This document shows positions 19,980-28,451 of a stretch of DNA of 64,000 nt, in pieces. Numbering within the stretch: position 1 is the first letter of the stretch; every line of letters starts with the position of its first letter. The position numbers and the translations under genes were made by a program. The DNA lies in NCBI RefSeq assembly GCF_016908015.1, contig NZ_JAFBDB010000002.1, positions 1 to 64,000 of the forward strand. The letters run 5' to 3'. Source of the stretch: Clostridium pascui. Its GTDB lineage: Bacteria; Bacillota; Clostridia; Clostridiales; Clostridiaceae. The notes under the pieces are model-generated. The model saw only the letters and a program-made list of their open reading frames with translations. It was not told the DNA's origin and searched no databases.

Positions 19980-20414
19980 ATGGAAATGTCTTTTCTAGAA
20001 AATAGATTTACTCCTGCAGAAGCTAAATATTTAAATCCTCTTGTATTAGCTTTTGTGGGGGATGCTATTTATGAGGTGTTTGTAAGAGCGTATTTAGTAG
20101 ATAATTATAGAGATATGCATGTACACAAACTTCATAAAAGGGCTGTAGAATTTGTGAAAGCTCAAGCTCAGAGCGAGTTTGTAAAAAATATAATTGATGA
20201 ACTAACTGAAGAGGAATTTTCTATTTTTAAAAGAGGAAGGAACACTAAATCAGCTACAGTCCCTAAAAATGCTGATGTTCAGGATTATAGGATGGCTACA
20301 GGGTTTGAAAGTTTTATTGGATATTTATATTTAACCGAACAAGGCGATAGACTAAAATATGTATTAAATAGAGTACTTGATGTTTATAAACAAAATAATA
20401 GTCAGGATAGGTAA
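19980..20414 (+). CDS. mrnC: Mini-ribonuclease III
   Basis: This 144-residue protein is an RNase III catalytic domain without the double-stranded RNA-binding domain. It includes the FVGDAIYEVFVR signature holding catalytic acids. Mini-III matures the ends of 23S rRNA in Firmicutes. Placement directly after cysS is conserved. An alternative start exists two codons downstream at 19986. Confidence 0.95.
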   Translation: MEMSFLENRFTPAEAKYLNPLVLAFVGDAIYEVFVRAYLVDNYRDMHVHKLHKRAVEFVKAQAQSEFVKNIIDELTEEEFSIFKRGRNTKSATVPKNADVQDYRMATGFESFIGYLYLTEQGDRLKYVLNRVLDVYKQNNSQDR

Positions 20415-20432
20415 GTTTAGGGGGAAGCGAAA

Positions 20433-21173
20433 TTGTTGAAAGTAAGATTATTAGAATATACACCAAATCCAGAGAGAGTTATAGCTGAAGCTGCAAAATT
20501 ATGCTATAGTTCTGTTGGTGTAGATGAAATAGAAACTAATTTAGACAAAGATAAAATAGAAAAGTTTTTAAATATGCTTATGTCCTATGGACATGAATCA
20601 CCAATAGAGCATGTTTCATTTACTTTCGCAGTAGAAGGAATATCGAGAAGTTTATCTCATCAATTAGTTAGACATAGAATAGCATCATATTCACAGCAAA
20701 GCCAGAGATATGTGAAGCTTGATCAATTTGAATATATAATTCCACCGGAAATAGCTAACAATGAGAAAGCTAAAATATTATTCCAAAAATCCATGGAAGA
20801 CAGTCAAGGCGCTTATAATGAAATAGTTAAGCTTTTAGAAAAGGGATATTTAGGCCAAGGTATTCAGAAAAGTTCAGCTGAAAAAAAAGCTATAGAAGAT
20901 GCTAGATATGTATTTCCAAATGCTTGTGAAACTAAAATAGTATTTACTATGAATGCAAGAAGCTTAATGAATTTTTTTAGACACAGATGCTGTAATAGAG
21001 CGCAATGGGAAATTAGAAACTTAGCGGATGCTATGTTAGTAGAGGTTAAAAAGGTAGCACCTATTTTATTTAAATATAGCGGACCTTCCTGTATAAATAA
21101 TACTTGCCCAGAAGGAAAAATGAGTTGTGGCAATATAGAATCAGTGAGAAAAAAATATAAAGAAGAACTTTAA
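20433..21173 (+). CDS. thyX: Flavin-dependent thymidylate synthase
   Basis: This 246-residue protein has the ThyX motif RHRx7S at residues 80-90 and a second conserved [13 protein letters not shown] segment near residue 190. ThyX methylates dUMP with methylenetetrahydrofolate and FADH2, and is unrelated to ThyA. It starts with TTG; TTG 20433 and 20436 are adjacent, and the agggggaag site at 20419-20427 fits either. It lies between mrnC and rlmB, an insertion relative to Bacillus. Confidence 0.96.
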   Translation: MLKVRLLEYTPNPERVIAEAAKLCYSSVGVDEIETNLDKDKIEKFLNMLMSYGHESPIEHVSFTFAVEGISRSLSHQLVRHRIASYSQQSQRYVKLDQFEYIIPPEIANNEKAKILFQKSMEDSQGAYNEIVKLLEKGYLGQGIQKSSAEKKAIEDARYVFPNACETKIVFTMNARSLMNFFRHRCCNRAQWEIRNLADAMLVEVKKVAPILFKYSGPSCINNTCPEGKMSCGNIESVRKKYKEEL

Positions 21174-21193
21174 GATAAAAAGAGGGATCAATT

Positions 21194-21943
21194 ATGAGTG
21201 AAAATATATTAGAAGGAAGAAATGCAGTAATAGAGGCGTTAAAGACAGATACTACTATAGAGCAGGTGTTAGTAGCTAAAGGAGATACCAAAGGTTCCAT
21301 TAATTTGATACTTTCATTGGCACGTGAAAAAAAGGTAGTAGTAAAAGAAGTGGATAGAAAAAAACTGGATTCGATTTCAGAAACGGGAAGTCACCAAGGG
21401 GTAATAGCATATAAAACACCCTATAAATATTGTGATGTAGTAGATATACTAAATCATGCTAAGGAAAAAGGAGAAAAACCTTTTATAGTTATTTTAGATG
21501 AAATAGAAGATCCTCATAATTTCGGTGCAATCATAAGAACTGCAGAGGTGTCTGGAGTACATGGCATAATCATTTCGAAGAGAAGAAGTGTTGGTGTAAC
21601 ACCAACTGTATACAAATCTTCAGCAGGAGCTGTGGAACATATGAAGATTGCAAAGGTGCCTAATATAAATAGTGCAATAGATCAATTAAAGGAAAATGGA
21701 ATTTGGGTATATGGTGCTGACATTAAAGGAGAGCAATATTGCTATGAAGCTAATTTAGAAGGAAGCATAGCGCTTATAATTGGCAGTGAGGGCAAGGGTA
21801 TGTCTAAATTGACTCAAGAAAAATGTGATGTATTGATAAAAATCCCTATGCTTGGAAGAGTTAATTCTCTAAACGCTTCTGTGGCGGGGGGAATATTGAT
21901 GTATGAAATATTAAAGCAACGATTGGTTAGAGAGAAAAAGTGA
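21194..21943 (+). CDS. rlmB: 23S rRNA 2'-O-ribose methyltransferase, RlmB/TrmH group 3
   Basis: This 249-residue SPOUT methyltransferase has a small N-terminal L30e-like substrate-binding domain and a C-terminal knotted domain. The knotted domain has the family motifs (LDEIEDPHNFGAIIRTAE, IIGSEGKGMSKL, IPMLGRVNSLNASVA). It probably methylates G2251 of 23S rRNA. Its TGA stop overlaps the GTG start of the next gene. Confidence 0.93.
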   Translation: MSENILEGRNAVIEALKTDTTIEQVLVAKGDTKGSINLILSLAREKKVVVKEVDRKKLDSISETGSHQGVIAYKTPYKYCDVVDILNHAKEKGEKPFIVILDEIEDPHNFGAIIRTAEVSGVHGIIISKRRSVGVTPTVYKSSAGAVEHMKIAKVPNINSAIDQLKENGIWVYGADIKGEQYCYEANLEGSIALIIGSEGKGMSKLTQEKCDVLIKIPMLGRVNSLNASVAGGILMYEILKQRLVREKK

Positions 21944-22449
21944 GAAATGTATTTGTAGATGGGTATAATGTAATAAATAGTTGGCCAAATTTGAAAAAAA
22001 TAAAAGATTATAGTTTAGAATCTGCTAGAGAGAAGCTTATAGAAACATTACAGAATTATGCTTCTTTTAATGGATACAAGATTTTTTTAGTCTTTGATGC
22101 ACATATGGTAGAGAGAAGTATTGAAAAAAGGGAAAAGTACGGAGAAAATTTAGTTGTGGTATTTACTAAAGAAAATGAAACGGCAGATAGCTTTATTGAA
22201 AGAATAGTAAATAATGTAGGAAGAAAAATAGAGGTTTTTGTAGTAACATCAGATGCATTGGAACAACAACTAATATTCCAAAGGGGGGCAATTAGAATGT
22301 CCTCCTTGGAATTTTATCATGAAGTGAAAAGTGTAGAAAAAAGAATAAGTACCAACATAGAAAAAAGTTCTATAAGAGAAAAAATGACTTTAGAAGAGCG
22401 AATAGATAAAAATGTTCTGGAAAAACTTCAAAAAATTCGCAAAAGTTGA
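21940..22449 (+). CDS. rae1: Rae1/YacP, NYN-domain endoribonuclease
   Basis: This 169-residue protein begins with the FVDGYNVINSW signature of the YacP NYN (PIN-like) family. Further conserved acids are in FDAH and TKENETADSFIE. The Bacillus homologue cuts mRNA within the ribosomal A site. The GTG start overlaps the rlmB stop (GTGA), showing translational coupling. It is followed by the sigH promoter. Confidence 0.93.
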   Translation: MRNVFVDGYNVINSWPNLKKIKDYSLESAREKLIETLQNYASFNGYKIFLVFDAHMVERSIEKREKYGENLVVVFTKENETADSFIERIVNNVGRKIEVFVVTSDALEQQLIFQRGAIRMSSLEFYHEVKSVEKRISTNIEKSSIREKMTLEERIDKNVLEKLQKIRKS

Positions 22450-22458
22450 GTAAATTCC

Positions 22459-22488
22459 TTGACTATGAAAATGCTTGTAAGGTATAAT
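22459..22488 (+). promoter_or_regulatory. sigH promoter
   Basis: TTGACT at 22459-22464 and TATAAT at 22483-22488 are separated by 18 bp, giving a good sigma-A promoter about 37 bases before the sigH start. I see no clear AbrB or Spo0A box between it and the gene. Confidence 0.75.
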
Positions 22489-22524
22489 TTAACTTGTAGC
22501 ACAAATATCTAGGGGGGATGTTAT

Positions 22525-23175
22525 GTGGGAAAAGGGGTTGTCAGTAAGAGTGTGAATACTCAATTATTGAAGTATAAGGAAATGTTGGATGAAGAAATAG
22601 TAAGCCAAGCCAAGGCAGGAGATTCAAGAGCTCAGGAATATTTAATTAATAAATATGAGAATTTTGTAAAATCTAAAGCAAAGTCATATTTTTTAATAGG
22701 AGCAGATAAAGAAGATATTTATCAAGAAGGAATGATAGGCTTGTATAAAGCTATTAGAGATTTTAAATCAGACAAATTATCTTCGTTTAAAGCATTTGCA
22801 GAACTCTGTGTCACAAGGCAAATAATTACAGCCATAAAAACGGCTACCAGGCAAAAACATATCCCATTAAATACGTATATTTCTCTTAATAAGCCCATTT
22901 ATGATGAAGAATCAGATAGAACATTAATGGACATTTTATCTGAAGCAAAGGTGGCGGACCCTGAAGAGTTGATAATAAGCAGGGAAGAAATAAATCATAT
23001 ACAAACTGAAATAGGAGAAGTGCTATCTGATTTAGAGATGGAAGTATTAATGTCGTACATAGATGGCAAGTCATACCAAGAAATTGCATGTGATTTAGAT
23101 AGGCATGCTAAATCTATAGATAATGCGCTTCAACGTGTAAAAAGAAAGTTGGAAAAATGTTTAAACATTAAATGA
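22525..23175 (+). CDS. sigH: RNA polymerase sigma-H factor (sporulation)
   Basis: This 216-residue sigma-70 family factor has region 2 (KSKAKSYFLIGADKEDIYQEGMIGLYKAIRDF split across residues about 50-85) and region 4 (helix-turn-helix ending SIDNALQRVKRKL). Sigma-H directs early sporulation and transition-state genes. The start is GTG 22525: the overlapping ATG at 22523 is out of frame and soon hits a stop. The aggggggatg site precedes it. Position after yacP is conserved with Bacillus. Confidence 0.96.
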   Translation: MGKGVVSKSVNTQLLKYKEMLDEEIVSQAKAGDSRAQEYLINKYENFVKSKAKSYFLIGADKEDIYQEGMIGLYKAIRDFKSDKLSSFKAFAELCVTRQIITAIKTATRQKHIPLNTYISLNKPIYDEESDRTLMDILSEAKVADPEELIISREEINHIQTEIGEVLSDLEMEVLMSYIDGKSYQEIACDLDRHAKSIDNALQRVKRKLEKCLNIK

Positions 23176-23183
23176 ATTTTATA

Positions 23184-23212
23184 TTGACAAAGTGTAGTAG
23201 TTATATTAAAAT
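23184..23212 (+). promoter_or_regulatory. Promoter of the tRNA-Gly/tRNA-Thr/tuf transcript
   Basis: TTGACA at 23184-23189 and TAAAAT at 23207-23212 are separated by 17 bp. It lies just after sigH and upstream of the two tRNA genes, so it likely drives them and the first tuf gene. Confidence 0.75.
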
Positions 23213-23272
23213 TAGTAATCGGTATACAGTGTTTTATTTGTATGCTGATTTGAACTATTCGGGCGGGAGTAG

Positions 23273-23337
23273 TTCAGTGGTAGAACACTAGCTTCCCAAG
23301 CTAGTTGCCGCGGGTTCAATCCCCGTTTCCCGCTCCA
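23273..23337 (+). tRNA. tRNA-Gly (anticodon CCC)
   Basis: Acceptor gcgggag (23273-23279) pairs with ttcccgc (23327-23333). The anticodon stem ctagc/gctag encloses loop ttcccaa, so the anticodon is CCC, reading GGG. The T arm has ggttcaatcc, and CCA is encoded at 23335-23337. The short length may reflect a small variable and D region. GGG is rare in this AT-rich genome. Confidence 0.93.
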
Positions 23338-23356
23338 GAGTTTCGTTTTCCAAATT

Positions 23357-23432
23357 GCCCATATAGCTCAGTAGGTAGAGCGTCACCTTGGTAAGGTGGA
23401 GGTCACCGGTTCAATCCCGGTTATGGGCTCCA
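23357..23432 (+). tRNA. tRNA-Thr (anticodon GGT)
   Basis: Acceptor gcccata (23357-23363) pairs with tatgggc (23422-23428). The anticodon loop ttggtaa carries GGT, the T arm contains ggttcaatcc, and CCA is encoded at 23430-23432. It lies 19 bases after tRNA-Gly and 88 bases before tuf. Confidence 0.96.
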
Positions 23433-23485
23433 TATTTTTTACATATGTAATAGCATAAACACACCAGGGTAAGTTTACTTAAGTA

Positions 23486-24720
23486 AAAATAATTGTTTAA
23501 CATAAAGGAGGAAATAAAAAATGGCAAAGGCAAAATTTGAAAGAAACAAACCTCATGTAAACATAGGAACAATAGGTCACGTAGACCATGGTAAGACAAC
23601 ATTAACAGCAGCAATAACAACAGTATTATCCAAGAAGGGATTTGCAGAAGCATTTGACTATGCATCAATAGATAAGGCACCAGAAGAAAGAGAAAGAGGA
23701 ATCACAATCAACACAGCACACGTTGAATATCAGACAGAAAACAGACACTATGCACACGTTGACTGTCCAGGACATGCTGACTATGTTAAGAACATGATAA
23801 CAGGAGCAGCACAGATGGATGGAGCTATCTTAGTTGTAAGTGCAGCAGATGGTCCAATGCCACAGACAAGAGAACACATACTACTAGCTTCCAGAGTAGG
23901 AGTTGAAAAAATAGTAGTATTCTTAAACAAAGCAGATATGGTAGATGATCCAGAACTAATCGAATTAGTAGAAATGGAAATAAGAGAATTATTAAGTGAA
24001 TACGGATTCGATGGAGACGAAGCACCAATCGTAGTAGGATCAGCACTACAAGCATTAGAAAACCCAACAGATGAAGAAAAGACAAAACCAATAATGGACT
24101 TAATGGCAGCAGTAGATGAATATATCCCAACTCCAGAAAGAGCAACTGACAAACCATTCTTAATGCCAGTAGAAGATATCTTCACAATCACTGGAAGAGG
24201 AACAGTTGCAACAGGAAGAGTTGAATCAGGAATATTAAAAGTAGCTGATGAAGTAGAAGTAGTAGGATTAACTGAAGAAAAGAGAAAGACAGTAGTAACA
24301 GGAATAGAAATGTTCAGAAAGTTACTTGACTCAGCAATGGCAGGAGACAACATTGGAGCATTATTAAGAGGAGTACAGAGAGATGACATCGAAAGAGGTC
24401 AAGTATTAGCAGCACCAAATTCTGTACACCCACACAAGAAATTCGTAGGTCAGGTATACGTATTAAAGAAAGAAGAAGGCGGAAGACACACACCATTCTT
24501 CGATGGATATAGACCACAGTTCTATTTCAGAACAACAGACGTTACAGGATCAATCAAATTACCAGATGGAATGGAAATGGTAATGCCAGGAGACCACATC
24601 GACATGAAAGTTGAATTAATCACTCCAATAGCTATGGATGAAGGATTAAGATTCGCTATCAGAGAAGGTGGAAGAACAGTAGGTTCAGGTGTTGTTACTA
24701 CAATAGAAGAATAATAAAAA
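23486..24720 (+). repeat. tuf repeat, copy 1
   Basis: A 1235-base direct repeat covers the tuf gene, 35 bases upstream (including the ribosome binding site) and 6 bases downstream. It matches 39351-40585. By eye I count only four base differences, all within 49 nt (24033, 24042, 24065, 24081). Such near-identity of duplicate tuf genes is normally kept by gene conversion. Confidence 0.93.
23521..24714 (+). CDS. tuf: Elongation factor Tu, copy 1
   Basis: This 397-residue GTPase delivers aminoacyl-tRNA to the ribosome. It has P-loop GHVDHGKTT (19-27), DCPGH, NKADM and the two C-terminal beta-barrels ending in the usual VVTTIEE. It differs from copy 2 only at Pro182 (Gln in copy 2) and Lys187 (Asn in copy 2). 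Codon choice is biased (many ACA, CAC, AAC and GGA), as for very highly expressed genes. It follows two tRNA genes and precedes rpmG-secE-nusG. Confidence 0.99.
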   Translation: MAKAKFERNKPHVNIGTIGHVDHGKTTLTAAITTVLSKKGFAEAFDYASIDKAPEERERGITINTAHVEYQTENRHYAHVDCPGHADYVKNMITGAAQMDGAILVVSAADGPMPQTREHILLASRVGVEKIVVFLNKADMVDDPELIELVEMEIRELLSEYGFDGDEAPIVVGSALQALENPTDEEKTKPIMDLMAAVDEYIPTPERATDKPFLMPVEDIFTITGRGTVATGRVESGILKVADEVEVVGLTEEKRKTVVTGIEMFRKLLDSAMAGDNIGALLRGVQRDDIERGQVLAAPNSVHPHKKFVGQVYVLKKEEGGRHTPFFDGYRPQFYFRTTDVTGSIKLPDGMEMVMPGDHIDMKVELITPIAMDEGLRFAIREGGRTVGSGVVTTIEE

Positions 24721-24722
24721 TT

Positions 24723-24752
24723 AGGACTGGGTTTCTAGACCTAGTCCTTTTA
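24723..24752 (+). terminator. Intrinsic terminator after tuf copy 1
   Basis: A 10-bp stem, aggactgggt (24723-24732) with acctagtcct (24739-24748), has one G-T pair and is followed by TTTT. It ends the tRNA-tuf transcript before the rpmG promoter. Confidence 0.85.
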
Positions 24753-24791
24753 AAAGTAAAACATTACTAGTTACTTTATTTATGATTTTCA

Positions 24792-24820
24792 TTGACATAT
24801 AAATTCAATTATGATAAATT
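24792..24820 (+). promoter_or_regulatory. Promoter of rpmG-secE-nusG
   Basis: TTGACA at 24792-24797 is followed 17 bp later by TAAATT (24815-24820); a TATGAT at 24810-24815 is too close. The roughly 80-base leader that follows contains a tandem taccaggag repeat ending in the rpmG ribosome binding site. Confidence 0.6.
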
Positions 24821-24900
24821 ATTTAAGTAATGCTTAAATACAGCCAATATAATCTTCCTGCGTTTTTATATGTACCAGGAGAGTACCAGGAGGTGTAGAG

Positions 24901-25050
24901 ATGAGAATAAAAGTTACTTTAGCATGTACAGAATGTAAGCAAAGAAATTACGATACAATGAAAAATAAGAAAAATGATCCAGATAGATTAGAAATGAGAA
25001 AATACTGCAGATTCTGTCGCAAACACACTATTCATAAAGAAACAAAATAA
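24901..25050 (+). CDS. rpmG: 50S ribosomal protein L33
   Basis: A 49-residue basic protein, zinc-binding type, has CTEC near residue 9 and CRFC near residue 37. It sits in the usual place before secE and nusG. Start ATG 24901 is preceded by aggaggtg (24888-24895). Confidence 0.97.
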   Translation: MRIKVTLACTECKQRNYDTMKNKKNDPDRLEMRKYCRFCRKHTIHKETK

Positions 25051-25087
25051 TACATAGAGGCATATTAAATTTCAGGGATGTGAAATT

Positions 25088-25318
25088 ATGAGTTCTGTAG
25101 AAAAGGTAAAAAAACTTAATAATGCATCTGAAAAAAAGGGTGGATTAATTAGATTTTTTAAGGAATTTAAAGCTGAGTTTAAGAGAATAACCTGGGCCTC
25201 TAGACAAGAAGTAAAAAAAGCGACCACTACTGTGTTAACTTTTTGCCTAATCTATATAGTAGCTATTACTGTATTTGATTTTGTGTTTAAAAATTTATCT
25301 CAGTTTATATTAAAATAA
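25088..25318 (+). CDS. secE: Preprotein translocase subunit SecE
   Basis: A 76-residue protein of the single-span SecE form has a charged N-terminal half (GLIRFFKEFKAEFKRITWAS, the conserved amphipathic helix) and one C-terminal membrane segment (about residues 45-68). It stabilises SecY, encoded at 50187-51464. The conserved order rpmG-secE-nusG supports the call. Confidence 0.96.
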   Translation: MSSVEKVKKLNNASEKKGGLIRFFKEFKAEFKRITWASRQEVKKATTTVLTFCLIYIVAITVFDFVFKNLSQFILK

Positions 25319-25366
25319 ATATAAAAAAGGAGGTAGGGGTCGAGAAATACTCCCGTCCCTTGAAAT

Positions 25367-25891
25367 ATGGCAGAGAGAGCTAGATGGTATGTAGTTCACA
25401 CATATTCAGGATATGAGAATAAGGTTAAAGCTAACCTAGAAAAAACTATTGAAAATAGAAATCTACACGATTGGATATGTGATGTTCAAGTTCCTATGGA
25501 AGAGCAAATAGAAATAACTAAAGATGGAAAAAAGAAAGTAACACTTAAAAAGGTATTCCCGGGATACGTTCTTGTCAAAATGGTTATGACTGATGACTCC
25601 TGGTATGTAGTTAGAAATACCAGAGGTGTTACAGGATTTGTAGGACCTGGATCTAAACCTGTTGCATTAACTGATGAAGAAGTTAATTCCATGGGTATAG
25701 TAGATAGGATAATGGATATAGATTTCCAAGTTGGAGAAACCGTAAAGGTTGTTTCTGGTCCATTAGAAGATTTTGCAGCAGTTATCCAAGAGATAAATGT
25801 TGAAAAAAGAAAAATTAAGGCTTTAGTCAACATGTTTGGCAGGGAAACCCCTGTTGAACTTGATTTTAATCAGATAGATAAATTAGACTAA
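25367..25891 (+). CDS. nusG: Transcription termination/antitermination factor NusG
   Basis: A 174-residue protein has an N-terminal NGN domain (RWYVVHTYSGYENKVKANLE; FPGYVLVKM) that binds RNA polymerase and a C-terminal KOW domain (VKVVSGPLEDFAAVIQEI) that contacts ribosomal S10 or Rho. Length and motifs are typical. The spacer after it holds an L1-binding-like RNA element. Confidence 0.98.
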   Translation: MAERARWYVVHTYSGYENKVKANLEKTIENRNLHDWICDVQVPMEEQIEITKDGKKKVTLKKVFPGYVLVKMVMTDDSWYVVRNTRGVTGFVGPGSKPVALTDEEVNSMGIVDRIMDIDFQVGETVKVVSGPLEDFAAVIQEINVEKRKIKALVNMFGRETPVELDFNQIDKLD

Positions 25892-25911
25892 TCAAAAGCG
25901 AAGGTTTACAA

Positions 25912-25942
25912 GTGGGAGGATTTTAAATCCGTATTGTACCAC
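25912..25942 (+). promoter_or_regulatory. Probable L1-binding mRNA element 1 (upstream of rplK)
   Basis: GTGG (25912-25915) pairs with CCAC (25939-25942). Inside, GGAT pairs with ATCC across a TTTAA loop, and the two helices flank an asymmetric internal loop (GA opposite GTATTGTA). The sequence GTGGGAGG...TACCAC copies the base of the 23S rRNA L1 stalk. L1 is known in bacteria to repress its own L11-L1 message through such mimicry. Binding here is inferred. Confidence 0.75.
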
Positions 25943-25962
25943 ATTTATAGGAGGTGTAAATT

Positions 25963-26388
25963 ATGGCTAAAAAGGTTACAGGAATGATAAAACTTCAACT
26001 TCCTGCAGGGAAAGCAACTCCAGCACCACCAGTAGGACCTGCATTAGGTCAACATGGTGTAAACATTATGGCATTTACAAAGGAATTCAATGCTAAAACA
26101 GCTAGTCAAGCTGGTTTAATAATTCCAGTTGTAATAACAGTTTACCAGGATAGATCTTTTAGTTTTATACTAAAGACTCCACCTGCAGCAGTATTAATTA
26201 AAAAGGCTGTTGGAATAGAAAGTGGATCTGGTGTGCCAAATAAGACAAAAGTTGCTAAACTTACAAAAGAACAGTTGAAGCAGATTGCCGAAACTAAGAT
26301 GCCAGACTTAAATGCAGCATCAGTAGAAGCTGCTATGAGCATGATTGCTGGAACAGCAAGAAGCATGGGCGTAACTATAGAAGAATAG
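25963..26388 (+). CDS. rplK: 50S ribosomal protein L11
   Basis: A 141-residue protein binds the GTPase centre of 23S rRNA. It has the N-terminal proline-rich [19 protein letters not shown] segment, target of thiopeptides, and the C-terminal RNA-binding domain ending [12 protein letters not shown]. Aggaggtg precedes the ATG. It is co-transcribed with rplA. Confidence 0.99.
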   Translation: MAKKVTGMIKLQLPAGKATPAPPVGPALGQHGVNIMAFTKEFNAKTASQAGLIIPVVITVYQDRSFSFILKTPPAAVLIKKAVGIESGSGVPNKTKVAKLTKEQLKQIAETKMPDLNAASVEAAMSMIAGTARSMGVTIEE

Positions 26389-26402
26389 TTAACGTTTTAA
26401 AA

Positions 26403-26429
26403 GTGGGAGGTAACAACCGCTAAAACCAC
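26403..26429 (+). promoter_or_regulatory. Probable L1-binding mRNA element 2 (upstream of rplA)
   Basis: GTGG (26403-26406) pairs with CCAC (26426-26429). An inner GGT/ACC helix closes an AACA loop, and GA faces GCTAAAA across the internal loop. The architecture is the same as element 1 and like the 23S L1-binding site. It sits 16 bases before the L1 start, so L1 bound here could block its own translation. Confidence 0.75.
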
Positions 26430-26444
26430 AAAGGAGGTAATGAA

Positions 26445-27140
26445 ATGTCTAAAGGAAAGAAATATATCGAAAGTGCTAAATTAGTTGATAAAAATGCTCT
26501 ATACTCTGCAGCAGAAGCTATGGAACTTGTTGTAAAGACTTCTAAAGCTAAGTTTGATGAAACTATTGAACTTGCTGTAAGACTAGGAGTAGATCCAAGA
26601 CATGCAGATCAGCAGGTTAGAGGAGCTGTAGTTCTTCCGCACGGAACAGGTAAAACTGTAAAAGTTTTAGTGTTCGCAAAAGGAGATAAAGCTAAAGAAG
26701 CTGAAGCAGCAGGAGCTGATTATGTTGGAGCAGAAGAATTAGTAGATAAAATTCAAAAGGAAAACTGGTTTGATTTTGATGTAGTTGTTGCTACACCAGA
26801 CATGATGGGAGTAGTTGGTAGACTTGGTAGAGTATTAGGACCTAAGGGATTAATGCCGAACCCAAAATCAGGTACAGTTACATTTGATGTTACTAAGGCT
26901 TTAGCAGATATTAAAGCTGGTAAAGTTGAATATAGAGTTGATAAAACTGCTATAATTCACGTTCCATTAGGAAAAGGATCTTTTGGTGCTGAAAAATTAG
27001 TTGATAACTTCCATACATTAATGGAAGCTGTTATTAAGGCTAAACCAGCAGCAGCTAAAGGACAATATGTTAAATCAGTAGTTATTTCCAGCACAATGGG
27101 TCCTGGAATAAAAGTTAACCCAACAAAAGTTTTAGAATAG
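26445..27140 (+). CDS. rplA: 50S ribosomal protein L1
   Basis: A 231-residue two-domain protein of the ribosomal L1 stalk and a known translational repressor of its operon. Family segments include [35 protein letters not shown] and [17 protein letters not shown]. Full length, with aaggaggt before the ATG. Confidence 0.99.
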   Translation: MSKGKKYIESAKLVDKNALYSAAEAMELVVKTSKAKFDETIELAVRLGVDPRHADQQVRGAVVLPHGTGKTVKVLVFAKGDKAKEAEAAGADYVGAEELVDKIQKENWFDFDVVVATPDMMGVVGRLGRVLGPKGLMPNPKSGTVTFDVTKALADIKAGKVEYRVDKTAIIHVPLGKGSFGAEKLVDNFHTLMEAVIKAKPAAAKGQYVKSVVISSTMGPGIKVNPTKVLE

Positions 27141-27142
27141 TA

Positions 27143-27171
27143 TTGACATAGAATCTAAAATTTGATATTAT
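27143..27171 (+). promoter_or_regulatory. Promoter of rplJ-rplL
   Basis: TTGACA at 27143-27148 and TATTAT at 27166-27171 with a 17-bp spacer lie immediately after rplA. Transcripts from here begin near 27178 and contain the whole L10 leader. Confidence 0.75.
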
Positions 27172-27177
27172 TTTAAA

Positions 27178-27305
27178 AGTTGAATAAGGCAATATACCGT
27201 AGACAGTAGGTGCGTAAGCATAACGAATTTCAACCTACCGAGGGTTCCAATATATGACTATATTTGGTTTCTCCGCGTCTACGGGAGAAACCTTTAATTT
27301 TATAT
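27178..27305 (+). promoter_or_regulatory. Ribosomal protein L10 leader with terminator switch
   Basis: An attenuator is visible. CCGTAGAC (27197-27204) can pair with GTCTACGG (27277-27284). That pairing competes with the terminator hairpin GGTTTCTCC/GGAGAAACC (27266-27274 with 27284-27292), which is followed by TTTAATTTT. Between the first two arms, GTAGGT (27206-27211) pairs with ACCTAC (27233-27238) to form the stem expected to bind the L10(L12)4 complex. This matches the known Firmicutes L10 leader. Confidence 0.9.
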
Positions 27306-27334
27306 AAATTAAACTGTGAGGAGGTGGACACACA

Positions 27335-27841
27335 GTGGCAAACAATAGACAGTTAAAAGAAGCTAAAGTAGCAGAAATAAAAGAAAAATTAGAAAAAGCA
27401 GAGAGCGTAATTTTAGCTCAATATCAGGGATTAACAGTAGAAGAAGACACTGAATTAAGAAGCAAGTTAAGAGAAGCAGGTGTTGAATATAAAGTTTATA
27501 AAAACACTTTAACTACTCTAGCTGCTAAAGAATTAGGTTATGAAGGAATGGTAGAATTTCTTCAAGGACCAATTTCAGTAGCTTTTGGATATGAAGATCC
27601 AACTGCACCAGCAAGAGTTCTTAATGACTTTGCTAAAGCTCATAAGAAACTAGAACTAAAGGGTGGATTAGTTCAAGGAGAAGTATACGATACTGATAAG
27701 ATTAAACAGCTTGCTGACATACCACCAAGAGAAGTACTTATTGCAAAATTACTTGGAAGCTTCAAGGCTCCAGTATCAAACTTTGCATATTTACTAAATG
27801 CAGTTAAAGAAAAGAAAGAAACTGAGGAAACTCAAGCTTAA
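27335..27841 (+). CDS. rplJ: 50S ribosomal protein L10
   Basis: A 168-residue stalk protein binds 23S rRNA with its N-terminal domain and L7/L12 dimers with its C-terminal helix. It has the conserved segments [13 protein letters not shown] and [16 protein letters not shown] start with gaggaggtg upstream. It is expected to repress its operon through the leader just upstream. Confidence 0.98.
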   Translation: MANNRQLKEAKVAEIKEKLEKAESVILAQYQGLTVEEDTELRSKLREAGVEYKVYKNTLTTLAAKELGYEGMVEFLQGPISVAFGYEDPTAPARVLNDFAKAHKKLELKGGLVQGEVYDTDKIKQLADIPPREVLIAKLLGSFKAPVSNFAYLLNAVKEKKETEETQA

Positions 27842-27871
27842 TAATAAGAGAAAATTTGGAGGTGCTTAATA

Positions 27872-28240
27872 ATGACAAGAGAAGAAATCATACAGACTAT
27901 AAAAGAAATGACTGTTTTAGAATTAAATGAACTAGTAAAGGCATGTGAAGAAGAATTTGGAGTAAGTGCTGCTGCACCAGTTGCTGTTGCAGGAGTTGCT
28001 GGAGCAGGAGCTGCAGCTGCTGAAGAAAAAACTGAATTTGATGTTGTTTTAGCTAACGCTGGAGCAGAAAAAATAAAAGTTATAAAAGCTGTTAGAGAAA
28101 TAACTGGATTAGGCTTAAAAGAAGCTAAAGAAATAGTTGACGGAGCTCCAAAGACATTAAAGGAAGCTGTAGCTAAGGACGAAGCTGAAGCAATGAAAGC
28201 TAAGCTTGCTGAAGTTGGTGCAACTGTAGAATTAAAGTAA
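27872..28240 (+). CDS. rplL: 50S ribosomal protein L7/L12
   Basis: A 122-residue protein with an N-terminal dimerisation domain, an Ala/Gly/Val-rich hinge (about residues 35-52), and the C-terminal factor-binding domain ([29 protein letters not shown]). Present in multiple copies on the stalk. A terminator follows. Confidence 0.99.
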   Translation: MTREEIIQTIKEMTVLELNELVKACEEEFGVSAAAPVAVAGVAGAGAAAAEEKTEFDVVLANAGAEKIKVIKAVREITGLGLKEAKEIVDGAPKTLKEAVAKDEAEAMKAKLAEVGATVELK

Positions 28241-28260
28241 TTGCTTAAATATAATTCAAA

Positions 28261-28290
28261 AGAGGTACTTTCTAAGTACCTCTTTTTTTA
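28261..28290 (+). terminator. Terminator/attenuator after rplL
   Basis: A 10-bp stem, agaggtactt (28261-28270) with aagtacctct (28274-28283), has a 3-nt loop and a run of seven Ts. It separates rplJL from rpoBC, possibly letting through a fraction of transcripts. Confidence 0.88.
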
Positions 28291-28316
28291 TAAGGTATAT
28301 AATTTCGATATTAGTA

Positions 28317-28348
28317 TTGACATCTTGTTATTGTTATGATAATATAAT
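28317..28348 (+). promoter_or_regulatory. rpoB promoter
   Basis: TTGACA (28317-28322) is followed by overlapping -10 candidates: TAATAT at 28340-28345 (17-bp spacer) and TATAAT at 28343-28348 (20-bp spacer). It gives rpoBC a promoter independent of rplJL, with a leader of about 155 nt. Confidence 0.7.
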
Positions 28349-28451
28349 AAATTGCATTGATTATACATTATAGAATAAATATATTGTATTTATTTTTAAA
28401 TATTGAATTAAATAAATAAAATTGGTTATAATATTATGATGCAATGCATAC

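Noticed and set aside
23411-24517. Long minus-strand open frames inside tuf, repeated in copy 2
   Set aside because: They are antisense shadows caused by the biased codons of tuf. They repeat only because the gene is duplicated, and they lack ribosome binding sites.
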